NCBI RefSeq assembly: GCF_000612805.1
Contig: NZ_HG964407.1
Span: 1 to 64,000, forward strand
Direction: 5' to 3'
DNA from: Bacillus ndiopicus
GTDB taxonomy: Bacteria > Bacillota > Bacilli > Bacillales_A > Planococcaceae
DNA: 64,000 nucleotides
Of the stretch, positions 17,595 through 26,901 are shown in pieces (the stretch's first letter is position 1; every line of letters starts with the position of its first letter). The notes beneath the pieces were generated by a model. It saw only the letters and a list, made by a program, of their open reading frames with translations. It searched no databases and was not told where the DNA came from. Both the position numbers and the translations under genes were made by a program.

Positions 17595-18956
17595 TTACAG
17601 ATGCTCCAAAATCGTTTCGAGCTTCATACCACGTGAGCCTTTTAATAAAATAATGGATTGCTCATTGGCATTAGCCTGAATTTTTTGTGCGATTGGCATA
17701 TAGTCTTCTTCACTGTAAATTAAATGCTCAGAATCAAATGTTGTGGATAGTTTTTCATATAACCATTTCATGCGTGAACCATATAAACAAATATATTGCA
17801 CAGTAGCTTTATCTATATATTGTGCAATATTTTCATGAAAGGCTTGCTCGTCATCTCCAAGCTCTAACATATCGCCAAGCACAAGCCATTTTTCTGGTCG
17901 AATTGTTGTCGTTTGCATAAAATCAATAGCAGCTCGCATAGATGTCGGTGCTGCATTATACGCATCATTAATAAATAACAATGGACCCTTTTCCACTAAT
18001 TGCATGCGCATATCTGTTAACTCAATTTGCGCAAGCGCCGTGCCAATTTGTTCATCTGTTAAATTCATCGCTCTACATATAAGCATCGCAGCTAGTGTAT
18101 TTTTCACTTGATGCTTACCTAAAATAGGGATTGCAAACTCGCCATTAATTAATCCATTTACAGTAAAGCTACTACCTTTTTCAGTAGTTGTAATTTCAGT
18201 TACATAAAGCTCATGCTCTGTATCAAAGCCAAATGCCTTTGCCTCTGTATATACATCTTCAGCTACTAAATCACGTAATAATGGTTCATCACCATCGTAA
18301 ATAAGGAAGCCTTCTTCCAATAAGCCTTGTGTAATTTCATATTTTGCTTGCGCAATGCCTGCTCGTGAGCCTAAATCTTGCATATGTGCTTCACCTATGT
18401 TTGTAATAATCGCTAAGTGTGGGCGCGCAATACGTGATAAAAGCTCGATTTCACCAAAGCCACTCATGCCCATTTCGAGCACGGATACTTCCGTATCTTC
18501 AGCAAGCTGTAAAATAGTAATCGGTAGTCCTAGCTGGTTATTAAGGTTGCCAATTGTTTTTTGCACTTTAAAATACGGCGCTAATGCACTTGCTACTATA
18601 TCCTTCGCAGAAGTTTTACCATTAGAGCCTGTAATACCGATAAATGTTGCCTTATGCTCGCTGCGATAAGCAATAGCCATTTGCTGTAATGCCTGCTCTG
18701 CATCATCCACGAATATTAATGGTCGGTTTTCGGGCGGGTTTGGCTCATCTTTAAGCCACAAAGAAGCCGCTGCCCCTTTTTCAAATGCTTGCTCAACAAA
18801 TTTATGACCATTCACCGACTCACCGCGAAATGGTACAAATAAATCACCAGTTTGAATTGTGCGAGTATCAATTGAAATACCTGTTACAACAACATCTTCA
18901 TGCGATTGCTCATCTATTTTTAACCATGCAGCTAATTGCTTTATTGTTTTTTTCAC
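17595..18956 (-). CDS. murF: UDP-N-acetylmuramoyl-tripeptide--D-alanyl-D-alanine ligase
   Basis: A 453-aa Mur ligase that adds D-Ala-D-Ala to the UDP-muramyl tripeptide. The N-terminal domain has SIDTRTIQTGDLFVPF, the ATP-binding P-loop is GITGSNGKTS (about 107-116), and the C-terminal domain has NDAYNAAPTSMRAAI and LLKGSRGMKLE. It follows ddl by 12 nt, so the enzyme making D-Ala-D-Ala and the one using it share a transcript. Confidence 0.96.
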   Translation of the reverse strand: MKKTIKQLAAWLKIDEQSHEDVVVTGISIDTRTIQTGDLFVPFRGESVNGHKFVEQAFEKGAAASLWLKDEPNPPENRPLIFVDDAEQALQQMAIAYRSEHKATFIGITGSNGKTSAKDIVASALAPYFKVQKTIGNLNNQLGLPITILQLAEDTEVSVLEMGMSGFGEIELLSRIARPHLAIITNIGEAHMQDLGSRAGIAQAKYEITQGLLEEGFLIYDGDEPLLRDLVAEDVYTEAKAFGFDTEHELYVTEITTTEKGSSFTVNGLINGEFAIPILGKHQVKNTLAAMLICRAMNLTDEQIGTALAQIELTDMRMQLVEKGPLLFINDAYNAAPTSMRAAIDFMQTTTIRPEKWLVLGDMLELGDDEQAFHENIAQYIDKATVQYICLYGSRMKWLYEKLSTTFDSEHLIYSEEDYMPIAQKIQANANEQSIILLKGSRGMKLETILEHL

Positions 18957-18968
18957 TTTTTATCCCAC

Positions 18969-20039
18969 TCAATCTTTGTTGTACTGTAATTGTTGCTTCT
19001 CTTCATAACGCTCAACAGCTAATTGAATTAATCGATCTATTAATTGCGGATACGAAACATCTGTATTTTGCCATAACAATGGATACATACTAAAAGGTGT
19101 AAAGCCTGGCATCGTATTTACTTCATTAATAATCACTTCATCCTCAGCTGTAACAAAGAAATCTGCACGCACGAGTCCAGCGCAATCTAGTATTTTAAAT
19201 GCGCGTTTCGCCATATCTGTCAATTGCTCAGTAGCTTGTGCAGAAAGCTCTGCAGGTATAATAAGCGTTGTAGAGCCGTCTTTATACTTTGAATCATACG
19301 TATAAAATTCAGTAGTTGGTTTAATTTCACCTGCAACTGAAACTTGTGGCTCATCATTACCAAGCACTGCCGTTTCAACTTCACGTGCAACTACACCTTG
19401 CTCTATAACTATTTTACGATCATATTGAAAAGCATACTCTACTGCCTCTACTAATTGTTCTTCATTATTTACTTTGCTAATCCCAACGCTTGAGCCTAAG
19501 TTGGCAGGCTTCACAAATAACGGCCATGTTAACTGTTGCTCACATTTTTTTACGATGTCTTGTTGATTATTTTTCCATTCACTGCGTATGAAATAAATAT
19601 ATGGGACCTGCTGTAAACCTGCTATTTCAAATAATTGCTTCATTACAACTTTATCCATTGCAGCAGAGGAACTTAGTACACCGTTTCCTACATACGGAAT
19701 ATTTAACACTTCAAATAAACCTTGAACTGTTCCATCTTCGCCATTTGTTCCATGCAACAATGGAAAAATAACATCAAATTGAATTGTATTATGTGCTTCA
19801 ATAAATTCTGTAATATTATTTGGCTTGCTCTCTTCTCTAGTAAATTGTAATTGCTCCACATTTTCTACAGGAGCTGTTAATTGGGGACCTGTGCGCCATT
19901 CACCGTCTAATGTAATATAAATGGGATACACTTCATAGCTAGCAAAATCCACAGCTTTTATAACTGCCATCGCTGTTGATAGCGATACTTCATGCTCTGC
20001 AGATTTCCCTCCATATACTAACCCTATTTTTTTCATCAT
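18969..20039 (-). CDS. ddl: D-alanine--D-alanine ligase
   Basis: A 356-aa ATP-grasp ligase. Motifs include GLVYGGKSAEHEVSLST at the N-terminus, PLLHGTNGEDGTVQGL, VKPANLGSSVGISKV, and NEVNTMPGFTPFSMYP at the C-terminus. The start with ATGATG follows TTAGGGGG; reading further to 20093 lacks a site. No sign of a D-lactate-specific active site was looked for in detail. Confidence 0.95.
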   Translation of the reverse strand: MMKKIGLVYGGKSAEHEVSLSTAMAVIKAVDFASYEVYPIYITLDGEWRTGPQLTAPVENVEQLQFTREESKPNNITEFIEAHNTIQFDVIFPLLHGTNGEDGTVQGLFEVLNIPYVGNGVLSSSAAMDKVVMKQLFEIAGLQQVPYIYFIRSEWKNNQQDIVKKCEQQLTWPLFVKPANLGSSVGISKVNNEEQLVEAVEYAFQYDRKIVIEQGVVAREVETAVLGNDEPQVSVAGEIKPTTEFYTYDSKYKDGSTTLIIPAELSAQATEQLTDMAKRAFKILDCAGLVRADFFVTAEDEVIINEVNTMPGFTPFSMYPLLWQNTDVSYPQLIDRLIQLAVERYEEKQQLQYNKD

Positions 20040-20148
20040 CTTGTTTCCCCCTAATTTAATCAAAATAACCTTAAAACTTCGTCTATAAAGCATTTGTATT
20101 GTATCACGATTAACTGCTCAATATGAACGATTGACCATAATCTTGGTT

Positions 20149-20190
20149 AAAAAAACACCCAGCTGCTGTTAGCAAAAAATACAGCGGGTG
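20149..20190 (-). terminator. Terminator of the 247-aa unknown gene
   Basis: Stem CACCC..GCTGT/ACAGC.GGGTG followed on the minus strand by seven T; it lies about 150 nt past the stop codon of the upstream gene. Confidence 0.8.
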
Positions 20191-20192
20191 CC

Positions 20193-20248
20193 ATCAATTT
20201 ATACCTTAGCCGATTTTAACTAAGATTTATTGGAGTAATTTGAGGGCG
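20193..20248 (+). repeat. Dispersed ~55-bp repeat, copy C
   Basis: Starts ATCAATTTATACCTTAGCCG and ends TAATTTGAGGG. It aligns with copies at 21372, 27872 and, reversed, 52151, sharing the frame ATCAATTA-CG-CTTAGCTAA-n-AGATTTTTT-n-AGTTAATT. It is the most diverged of the four. Confidence 0.5.
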
Positions 20249-20339
20249 CTGAACCAACCAGCCCCCGCAAATCCACCTTGCTACGTTTGTGATAACCAGA
20301 AATCTTTTTATCAATATTAGCTGTCAACCTCTATTGAAA

Positions 20340-21083
20340 TCAGCTAATTAAAATAAGCTCATCATACTTCTGTTTTATAATATCATTCAAATCATCCCAA
20401 ACTTCATCAGGAAAATCATAGTCAACTAAAGTTCTAATTTCTATGCTATAACAAGAATTCGGTTTTTCCTGCTTACTTAACGACAAAAGTGCCCCCTCTT
20501 TCATATAATGACGCCAAGAACGCAACACATTTGCATCAATAGCTGGTATTAATTTCGCAGATTTCCGTCTCCAAAAATTCCCTGCGCCTTCTTTTTCTTT
20601 AATCATTTGATTAAATAAATTTGCAATCAGCTGTTCTACGTCAGCTAAAAAGCGGAAATATATTTTTGTCATTTGATCTTCTGGTGCAGCGTAGTAAATA
20701 TAACGGTTTTGTAGCTTTTGAAAAAACGGTGAAGCAAGAGGCTCTCGCTTATGACCAATATATAAAAGCTCAGCTTGCTCTAACGGTGTTAACTCATTCA
20801 CTTGTTGCTCATTTTTGAAATCTAATAAACATAAATTTCCTTTTAAATCCGTTTTCGCAAAGCTCGGTAAATCTTCCGTCGAAATAAAATCTAGCTGTGT
20901 GTGCATATTAAAAGAACCATCTTCATAAGCGTGCTTTATTAAAAGTAAATTTTGTAATGATGCTGCAGAAGAAAGAAATTGTTTATGTGTTAACCTACTA
21001 AAAATGACAAAATGGTCAACATCGTTCATATGTATATACAAATGGTGCATATAATCCTCTGCTGCTCTCATTTTTCTTGCCAC
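20340..21083 (-). CDS. Conserved-looking protein of unknown function (247 aa)
   Basis: I do not recognise this family. The protein is soluble, without signal peptide or membrane span. It starts with MARKMRAAEDYMHHLYIHMN, is rich in aromatic and charged residues, and has a basic stretch NFWRRKSAKL near 170. The GTG at 21083 lies 10 nt after AAGGGG. It is a single gene between ddl and rodA, flanked on both sides by dispersed repeats. Confidence 0.7.
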   Translation of the reverse strand: MARKMRAAEDYMHHLYIHMNDVDHFVIFSRLTHKQFLSSAASLQNLLLIKHAYEDGSFNMHTQLDFISTEDLPSFAKTDLKGNLCLLDFKNEQQVNELTPLEQAELLYIGHKREPLASPFFQKLQNRYIYYAAPEDQMTKIYFRFLADVEQLIANLFNQMIKEKEGAGNFWRRKSAKLIPAIDANVLRSWRHYMKEGALLSLSKQEKPNSCYSIEIRTLVDYDFPDEVWDDLNDIIKQKYDELILIS

Positions 21084-21210
21084 TGCCTACCCGCCCCTTC
21101 AAATCCATTAATACTCCTATTATATGCCTATTCTTTGTTTTTTTGAAACATTTTAAATGGTGGCATCGTCTCAATTTTTATCACATATTAACATACAATA
21201 ATATTCTTTA

Positions 21211-21332
21211 CGACGAGTAATTATGGAAGTAACATTTTCTCTACTAAAAGTATTCAAGGTTTTAGTGGGAAAATCAATAGCCTTCTAAATCATTATTAGT
21301 AAAAATTACCGTAGGATGGAGTTTCACTTTAT
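21211..21332. repeat. Diverged single copy of the GACGAGTAAT repeat element
   Basis: Begins TTACGACGAGTAATTATGGA, matching the first half of the 33-bp unit, and ends GGAGTTTCACTTTATATT, matching the right end of the element at 3881-4050. The middle part differs. It lies in the 543-nt gene-free stretch upstream of rodA. Confidence 0.5.
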
Positions 21333-21371
21333 ATTACTTAGTCTACAGTAATTTTTCATATAATATGTTAA

Positions 21372-21430
21372 AATCAATTACGCCTTAGCTAATACGTACT
21401 TAGATTTTTTTAGTTAATAGTTGGGCATTG
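21372..21430 (+). repeat. Dispersed ~55-bp repeat, copy A
   Basis: AATCAATTACGCCTTAGCTA, a variable stretch, then AGATTTTTTTAGTTAATAG. Strongly similar to the copy at 27872-27931. Confidence 0.65.
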
Positions 21431-21492
21431 ATTTAAGAATGTTACGATACGCTGATTAATTGACTTTTTCAATGTTTGTGATATTTATCAAA

Positions 21493-21524
21493 GGTTTTAG
21501 GGCATTACCTCGTTAAAATAAGAC
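21493..21524 (+). repeat. Short dispersed repeat (GGGCATTACCTCG)
   Basis: GGTTTTAGGGCATTACCTCG followed by TTAAAATAAGAC; a close match lies at 50361-50404 (GGTTTCTAGGGCATTTCCTC). The remaining bases between 21431 and 21626 include a possible TTGACT -35 at 21460 but no clear gene. Confidence 0.4.
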
Positions 21525-21626
21525 GTAGTGCTTTTAGTAGGAGTTCCTCTTATTCAATGAGAAATTGAACACCTACCGATTAAAGAACAATAATGCAGTT
21601 AAGCACTTATGAATAAGGTGAATTTT

Positions 21627-22814
21627 ATGGAAAATAATCGTCAATTTATGAAACGTTTTGATTGGGCACTTGCTGTCATATTATTAATGTTTCTAGCTAT
21701 TAGTTTACTAGCTATCTCATCCGCTCAAACAAGCGGTCAATATGGAATTAACTTTGTACCAAGACAGCTTCAGTGGTATGTAGTCGGTGCAATCATTATT
21801 TCCTTTATTATGTATTTCGAGCCAGATCAATATAAAAAGATGTCGTGGTATTTATTTGGCTTTGGTATTTTATTGTTAGTTGTACTGGCGGTATTACCTG
21901 AAGGAATGGATCTTGTAGAGCGAAAAAACGGTGCTAAAAGCTGGTACCATATACCAGGTGTCGGAAGTATTCAACCCTCCGAGTTTATGAAAACCTTTTT
22001 TATTTTGGCAGTAGCTCGATTAATTAGTAAGCATCACGAAAAATATTTAATCAAATCACTCAAAACGGATTTTATTTTACTCGTTAAAATAGGAATTACG
22101 CTTATGGTACCGCTGATTTTTATTATGACACAACCGGACCTTGGCTCATCACTTGTTTTTATTGCCATTACAGCAGCTCTAATTATAGTCGCAGGTGTTT
22201 CGTGGAAAATTATTTTGCCTATCTTAGTTAGCGGCGCTGCTGCTGGCGGTGCATTACTTTGGATGGCACTTTATATGCAGGATTTTTTAGAAAAAACATT
22301 CGGTTTTAAAGCGTATCAATTTGCCCGTATCTATTCATGGCTTGATCCATATTCATATTCTTCAAATGAAGGATATCATCTTATCACTTCATTGAATGCG
22401 ATTGGCTCAGGTGAGATTTTTGGTAAGGGCTTTAAAGGGCGAGAAGTATATGTTTCAGAAAATCATACAGATTTTATTTTTGCAGTAATTGGCGAGGATT
22501 GGGGATTTGTTGGAGCAAGCTTCACTATTTGCTTATACTTCCTATTAATCTATCATTTAACTAAAACAACATTATTATTGAAAGATCCATTTTCCACATA
22601 TGTTTGTGCAGGTATTATCGCAATGATTACATTCCATGTTTTCGAAAATATTGGAATGACAATTCAGCTACTACCGATTACAGGTATTCCATTACCATTC
22701 ATAAGCTATGGTGGTAGTTCTTTAATGGGGAATGCGCTCGCAATTGGACTCGTCTTTAGTATGCGATTCCACTATAAAACATATATGTTCTCTGGTAATG
22801 ACGATGATGAATAA
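21627..22814 (+). CDS. rodA: Rod shape-determining SEDS glycosyltransferase RodA
   Basis: A 395-aa SEDS (FtsW/RodA/SpoVE) protein with about ten membrane spans. Family motifs are visible: IPGVGSIQPSEFMK, TQPDLGSSLVF (with the conserved Asp), YSSNEGYHLITSLNAIGSG, and ENIGMTIQLLPITGIPLPFISYGGSS. It polymerises lipid II with a partner class B PBP for side-wall growth. AAGGTG lies 6 nt before the ATG at 21627; the earlier ATG at 21609 has no site. Single gene with its own terminator. Confidence 0.93.
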   Translation: MENNRQFMKRFDWALAVILLMFLAISLLAISSAQTSGQYGINFVPRQLQWYVVGAIIISFIMYFEPDQYKKMSWYLFGFGILLLVVLAVLPEGMDLVERKNGAKSWYHIPGVGSIQPSEFMKTFFILAVARLISKHHEKYLIKSLKTDFILLVKIGITLMVPLIFIMTQPDLGSSLVFIAITAALIIVAGVSWKIILPILVSGAAAGGALLWMALYMQDFLEKTFGFKAYQFARIYSWLDPYSYSSNEGYHLITSLNAIGSGEIFGKGFKGREVYVSENHTDFIFAVIGEDWGFVGASFTICLYFLLIYHLTKTTLLLKDPFSTYVCAGIIAMITFHVFENIGMTIQLLPITGIPLPFISYGGSSLMGNALAIGLVFSMRFHYKTYMFSGNDDDE

Positions 22815-22862
22815 AGTGACTATTTAATTGAGTAGGGAAATTTCTTTCCCTGCTTAAAACAA

Positions 22863-22900
22863 AAGTAGGCACCTCAAAAATTATTTTGAGATGCCTACTT
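22863..22900. terminator. Bidirectional terminator
   Basis: Stem AAGTAGGCA-CTCAAAAAT/ATTTTGAG-TGCCTACTT between rodA and the convergent 46-aa gene. Confidence 0.92.
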
Positions 22901-22909
22901 TACTTTTTC

Positions 22910-23050
22910 TTATGCTTGTTGTGCTTGTGGTGATTGTGTTGGTGGTGTCAATACTTTCAAAAGCTCAATGCGAGATTTCGTAACAGTTGCGTTCACACCT
23001 AACTTAGATAAATTTGAAACAATTTTCTTTAAGTCGATTTCTTTCGCCAT
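22910..23050 (-). CDS. Small basic protein of unknown function (46 aa)
   Basis: A 46-aa reading frame starting MAKEIDLKKIVSNLSKLGVN and ending in a Pro/Gln/Ala-rich tail (TPPTQSPQAQQA). GAGGTGGAG precedes the ATG at ideal distance, and the shared terminator follows the stop, so it has the layout of a real gene. The first 34 residues look like an amphipathic helix-turn-strand unit (VTKSRIELLKVL). An ECF-like promoter lies upstream. I do not recognise the family. Confidence 0.75.
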   Translation of the reverse strand: MAKEIDLKKIVSNLSKLGVNATVTKSRIELLKVLTPPTQSPQAQQA

Positions 23051-23080
23051 TTGCTCCACCTCAGCCTTTTATATATTATA

Positions 23081-23109
23081 TAAACGTTTCAGGATAGTAG
23101 AAAGTTTCA
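23081..23109 (-). promoter_or_regulatory. Possible ECF-type promoter of the 46-aa gene
   Basis: On the minus strand TGAAAC (23104-23109) is followed after 17 nt by CGTTTA (23081-23086). The -35 matches sigma-W exactly; the -10 is only partly like CGTA and the spacer is one longer. A TATAAT overlaps at 23078, so a sigma-A promoter is an alternative. The stretch 23110-23388 upstream holds no gene. Confidence 0.35.
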
Positions 23110-23388
23110 CCTTTAAGAGGTCTGACTTATTTTTCTATACATATCATATCATTAATTCTCACTTGAAAATTTATCAATTATGTTACAACTACGTAAATTA
23201 TTTTTAATACAACCTATATTAACTGTGATTTCAATTCTCCCTACCCACTTATACAATATGCTCCTTTTCTATTATTTTATTCATCCACCCCTACATATCT
23301 TTATTAAAACAGTCTATATGTGCTACTATTATTTATGATATTGTACATATTTTTCGCGTATTCAAAAAATTAGGAAGTGGGTGTTGCT

Positions 23389-24846
23389 ATGCTTACTGTT
23401 TTGGAAACTAGCTTTGTCGCTCTTATTATTTTAGTGCTCAATATTTTATTTGCTATCGCAGTCATTTTCTTGGAGCGCAAAGACCCATCGTCTACATGGG
23501 CATGGCTACTAGTGTTGTTTTTCCTTCCAGTCGTTGGATTCGTTTTATATTTATTGCTTGGTAGACAGCTTAGTAAGAAGCATTTCTATCGCTGGGAAGG
23601 TCGCGAAAGCATTGGTATTAAAGCATTAATCGATTATCAAATTGAAGCTATTAAAGAAAATAAGTTAGAATTTCGCGGAGGACATATAGAGGCACATCAG
23701 GATTTAATTTATATGAATTTAATTACAAATCACTCTGTATTAACTCAAGATAATCATGTCGAAATTTTGAATGACGGTACCGAAAAATTTGATCGATTAA
23801 TTAATGATATCATGCACGCAAAAGATCATATTCATATTCAGTACTATATTTTCAAGCTTGATAATATAGGAAAACGAATCTTTGACGCAACAGTTAAGAA
23901 GGCTAGACAAGGTGTAAAGGTGCGAATTTTATATGATGAAATGGGCTCTCGCAGTGTTCGTAAAAAACAATTCAAAGAGCTACTAAATCTTGGTGGAGAA
24001 ATAGAAGTATTTTTCCCTTCTATTTTACCGCTTATTAATCCGCGTTTAAACTTCAGAAACCATCGTAAAATCGTTGTGATTGATGGACGCATTGGCTATA
24101 TCGGTGGCTTTAACGTTGGTGACGAATATTTAGGCTTAAATAAAAAGTTTGGCTATTGGCGTGATACACATTTACGTATTGAAGGAAGCGCTGTGCACCC
24201 TTTACAAACTCGCTTCTTACTTGACTGGAATCAAGCCAGCCACCATCATCGTGTAAAATATGCTGAACGTTATTTTCCTGTTATCCCTCAAAAGGGCACG
24301 GCGGCGTTGCAAATTGTTTCAAGTGGACCAGACACAGATTGGATGGTTATTAAAAACGGCTATTTACGGTTAATCGCAGATGCCAAAAAGTATATTTATA
24401 TACAATCACCATATTTCATTCCTGATAGCAGTTTTTTAGATGCAATTCGTATTGCGGCATTATCCGGAATCGATGTCCGTATCATGATTCCAAATAAACC
24501 TGACCATCCTTTTGTTTACTGGGCAAATTATTCATATGTAGGACAATTACTAAAAGCAGGCGCACGTATTTATCAATATAATAAAGGTTTTATTCATTCT
24601 AAAGTACTTGTAATTGATGATGAAGTCGCTTCAGTTGGTACAGCAAATATTGATGTGCGTAGCTTTAGCTTAAATTTTGAAGTAAATGCCTTTATTTATG
24701 ATCGCCCGATTGCACATTACTTAGCAGAGGCATTTGAAACAGATATTTTTGATAGCACTGAATTAACGAAGGAAACTTATGATAATCGCTCAAATATGGT
24801 AAAGTTCAAGGAATCAATTTCCCGATTACTTTCGCCAATATTATAA
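23389..24846 (+). CDS. cls: Cardiolipin synthase
   Basis: A 485-aa phospholipase-D superfamily enzyme. Two N-terminal membrane spans (about 5-30 and 38-58) precede two HKD motifs: NHRKIVVIDG with His225 and GFIHSKVLVID with His403. It joins two phosphatidylglycerol molecules to cardiolipin at the membrane. The ATG at 23389 follows GGAAGTGGG; a GTG four codons upstream overlaps that site. Confidence 0.94.
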   Translation: MLTVLETSFVALIILVLNILFAIAVIFLERKDPSSTWAWLLVLFFLPVVGFVLYLLLGRQLSKKHFYRWEGRESIGIKALIDYQIEAIKENKLEFRGGHIEAHQDLIYMNLITNHSVLTQDNHVEILNDGTEKFDRLINDIMHAKDHIHIQYYIFKLDNIGKRIFDATVKKARQGVKVRILYDEMGSRSVRKKQFKELLNLGGEIEVFFPSILPLINPRLNFRNHRKIVVIDGRIGYIGGFNVGDEYLGLNKKFGYWRDTHLRIEGSAVHPLQTRFLLDWNQASHHHRVKYAERYFPVIPQKGTAALQIVSSGPDTDWMVIKNGYLRLIADAKKYIYIQSPYFIPDSSFLDAIRIAALSGIDVRIMIPNKPDHPFVYWANYSYVGQLLKAGARIYQYNKGFIHSKVLVIDDEVASVGTANIDVRSFSLNFEVNAFIYDRPIAHYLAEAFETDIFDSTELTKETYDNRSNMVKFKESISRLLSPIL

Positions 24847-24896
24847 AAATAGCTGTTGGGAAAGTAGGTACTTCCTACATTCCCCAACAGCTATTT
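24847..24896. terminator. Bidirectional terminator
   Basis: Stem AAATAGCTGTTGGG.AA-GTAGG/CCTAC-TCCCCAACAGCTATTT between convergent cls and the carboxypeptidase gene. Confidence 0.92.
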
Positions 24897-24941
24897 ACAC
24901 TTTGATAAAAATCAGCAATTATTTTTTATCTTACCGAACAA

Positions 24942-25799
24942 TTACTTTAATCCCAAATATTCCTCTAATGTTGTATTTGCTTCGTAAACTGCTTTTGCAA
25001 TTTCAAGACCTACGTAGCGGAAATGCCAGGATTCATACATATAGCCCGTAATATTTTCCTTGCCCTGTGGATAACGCAAAATAAAACCATATTCATGTGC
25101 ATGCTGATGTAGCCATTTCCCTGCCGTTGTTTCGCCAAACTCACTCGTTAGCCATAAATTTTCGCGTCCCTTTTCGCCTATATCATAGGCTAATCCTGTT
25201 TGGTGCTCAGAATAACCTGGACGCGCACTATAGCGATCCGCTGCTTTTTTCCCGTCTCTATTTACGTAATTTGTATATAAAGTTGTTTGATATTCATAAG
25301 ATCGAAAACCGCTAAATGCTGTTAAATCAAATCCAGCTTCTTTGGCACCAGCAAGCATTTTTCCTAATGCCGCCTTCGATTCAGGGCTTTCGCCTGGATT
25401 GTACGTTTTCGGTAATGGGTATTGCTTATTTGCTACTAAAATTCCTTTCACATAAGTAGGCTCAACTGGCTCAATATGTGTCACTGGATAGCCACTTTCA
25501 TCATATTCAATTGACTTTGGCTCGTCCTTTTGTTCAGTCTGTTGTTCTTGCTGATTTTCATTTAACTTCTCATCATTTTTATCTTCGTTCTCTTCTTGTA
25601 CATCTGTTTCAGCTGGAACTTCCGTAGAATTATTGTTTTCATTAGACTGTTCTTCAACAGGCGGTTTTAATGAAGGTTTTATTAATTCTTGCTTTTCCTT
25701 TACTGTAAACACAATGGCACCAATAATTAATAATGAAGTAATTGAAATAATCACGATTTTCCAAGCATCACTTGTTTTTTTCGCTCGATTGCCCCTCAT
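24942..25799 (-). CDS. D-alanyl-D-alanine carboxypeptidase, VanY/LdcB (M15B) family
   Basis: A 285-aa membrane-anchored protein. An N-terminal span (about 14-33) is followed by a disordered Glu/Asn/Gln-rich linker (about 45-95) and the M15B peptidase domain (about 115-280). The zinc ligands lie in SEHQTGLAYDIG and ESWHFRYVG, with SGFRSYEYQ before them. It trims D-Ala from peptidoglycan stem peptides outside the membrane. No vancomycin-resistance genes are near, so a housekeeping role is likely. Confidence 0.92.
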   Translation of the reverse strand: MRGNRAKKTSDAWKIVIISITSLLIIGAIVFTVKEKQELIKPSLKPPVEEQSNENNNSTEVPAETDVQEENEDKNDEKLNENQQEQQTEQKDEPKSIEYDESGYPVTHIEPVEPTYVKGILVANKQYPLPKTYNPGESPESKAALGKMLAGAKEAGFDLTAFSGFRSYEYQTTLYTNYVNRDGKKAADRYSARPGYSEHQTGLAYDIGEKGRENLWLTSEFGETTAGKWLHQHAHEYGFILRYPQGKENITGYMYESWHFRYVGLEIAKAVYEANTTLEEYLGLK

Positions 25800-25864
25800 T
25801 TCTTGCGCCTACTTTCCTTACTAAATTATCTTAATTGTACCATCTAATTCTTTGAAAATGACAA

Positions 25865-26113
25865 TTACTTTGTGACTAAAACAAAAACTACTGCCACTGT
25901 TGCCAGCCCAAAAAATACAGCTAAATTACGCATCCATTTTGCTTCTTTGACATATCCTTGACGCATAAAGCTACGATAACGAAAGAAATTCGAAAATGTA
26001 AACATAACCGTTAAAAATAACACCGCTAAATTAAAATTTTGCTTAATTATGAAAAATATAGCTAACAAGCTACTGATAACAACCAGTAGGATTGATATTA
26101 CTTTCTCGTTCAT
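25865..26113 (-). CDS. Small membrane protein next to yidC
   Basis: An 82-aa protein with spans at about 4-20, 26-42 and 60-80, separated by the basic loop RYRSFMRQGYVKEAKWMR. AAAGGAGAT precedes the ATG at 26113. It begins 10 nt after the yidC stop codon, so the two are co-transcribed. Unknown function. Confidence 0.75.
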   Translation of the reverse strand: MNEKVISILLVVISSLLAIFFIIKQNFNLAVLFLTVMFTFSNFFRYRSFMRQGYVKEAKWMRNLAVFFGLATVAVVFVLVTK

Positions 26114-26123
26114 ACTATCTCCT

Positions 26124-26870
26124 TTACTTATGCTCTGAATAATATTTTCGCCCAATATATGTTTGGGTTATAAGAAGTAAACCGCCGATTGACCAATATA
26201 ACGGTAATGCCGCCATTGATGAAAATGAAATGATGACAATCATAATCGGTGAAATGTACATAAACATCTTCATTTGTGCTTTCTGTGCTTCAGGCACAGT
26301 CCATAATGATACTTGCGCTTGAACCATATACACAATTCCAGCGATAACTGTCATGACAATATCAGGTGACCCTAAGCTAAACCATAGAAATTGGTGCGAT
26401 TTCACATCTGGTGAGTATAAAATTGCGTAGTAAAGCCCCATAATAATAGGCATTTGAATTAGTATTGGTAAACACCCCATATTTAATGGGTTTATATTAT
26501 GATCACGGTAAAGAGAAAGCATTTCTTGTTGTAATTTGGCCTGTTCTTCTTTTGATTCAGCCTCTTTCATTTTTTGTTGAATTTCTTCCATTTTCGGCTT
26601 TACAATATCCATCTTCGACTTCATGGCTGCTTGTGCTCGATAATTTCGCAGCATAAAAGGCATTAATATTAAACGAATTGTAATCGTTATAGCAATAATA
26701 GCTAACCCATAACTTCCGTTAAATACGTCATTCCCTAAAAAATCTAACAAATAATCCATTGGCTTTACGAAAAAGCTATAAAAGAAGCCTTCTTGATTTT
26801 CCACTGACTTGCAACCACTTAGCAATAAAGCTAGGCTCCCTAACATACCAAACATCATTATTTTTTTCAT
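26124..26870 (-). CDS. yidC: Membrane protein insertase YidC/OxaA
   Basis: A 248-aa Oxa1/YidC-family insertase of the Gram-positive type. Lipobox LLSGC (Cys20) ends the signal, and the conserved groove arginine is in TITIRLILMPF (about 67). A charged loop (about 85-115) and the block NPLNMGCLPILIQMPI follow. It inserts membrane proteins alone or with SecYEG. It is not next to rnpA/rpmH, so it is probably the second copy (YqjG-like). Confidence 0.92.
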   Translation of the reverse strand: MKKIMMFGMLGSLALLLSGCKSVENQEGFFYSFFVKPMDYLLDFLGNDVFNGSYGLAIIAITITIRLILMPFMLRNYRAQAAMKSKMDIVKPKMEEIQQKMKEAESKEEQAKLQQEMLSLYRDHNINPLNMGCLPILIQMPIIMGLYYAILYSPDVKSHQFLWFSLGSPDIVMTVIAGIVYMVQAQVSLWTVPEAQKAQMKMFMYISPIMIVIISFSSMAALPLYWSIGGLLLITQTYIGRKYYSEHK

Positions 26871-26901
26871 ACTGTCACCTTCTATAGTTGTTAATATGGT
26901 G

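Noticed and set aside
24942-25799. Vancomycin-resistance VanY
   Set aside because: Only the general M15B peptidase family is supported; no vanH, vanA, vanX or regulator genes are nearby, and Ddl is the ordinary housekeeping type in context.
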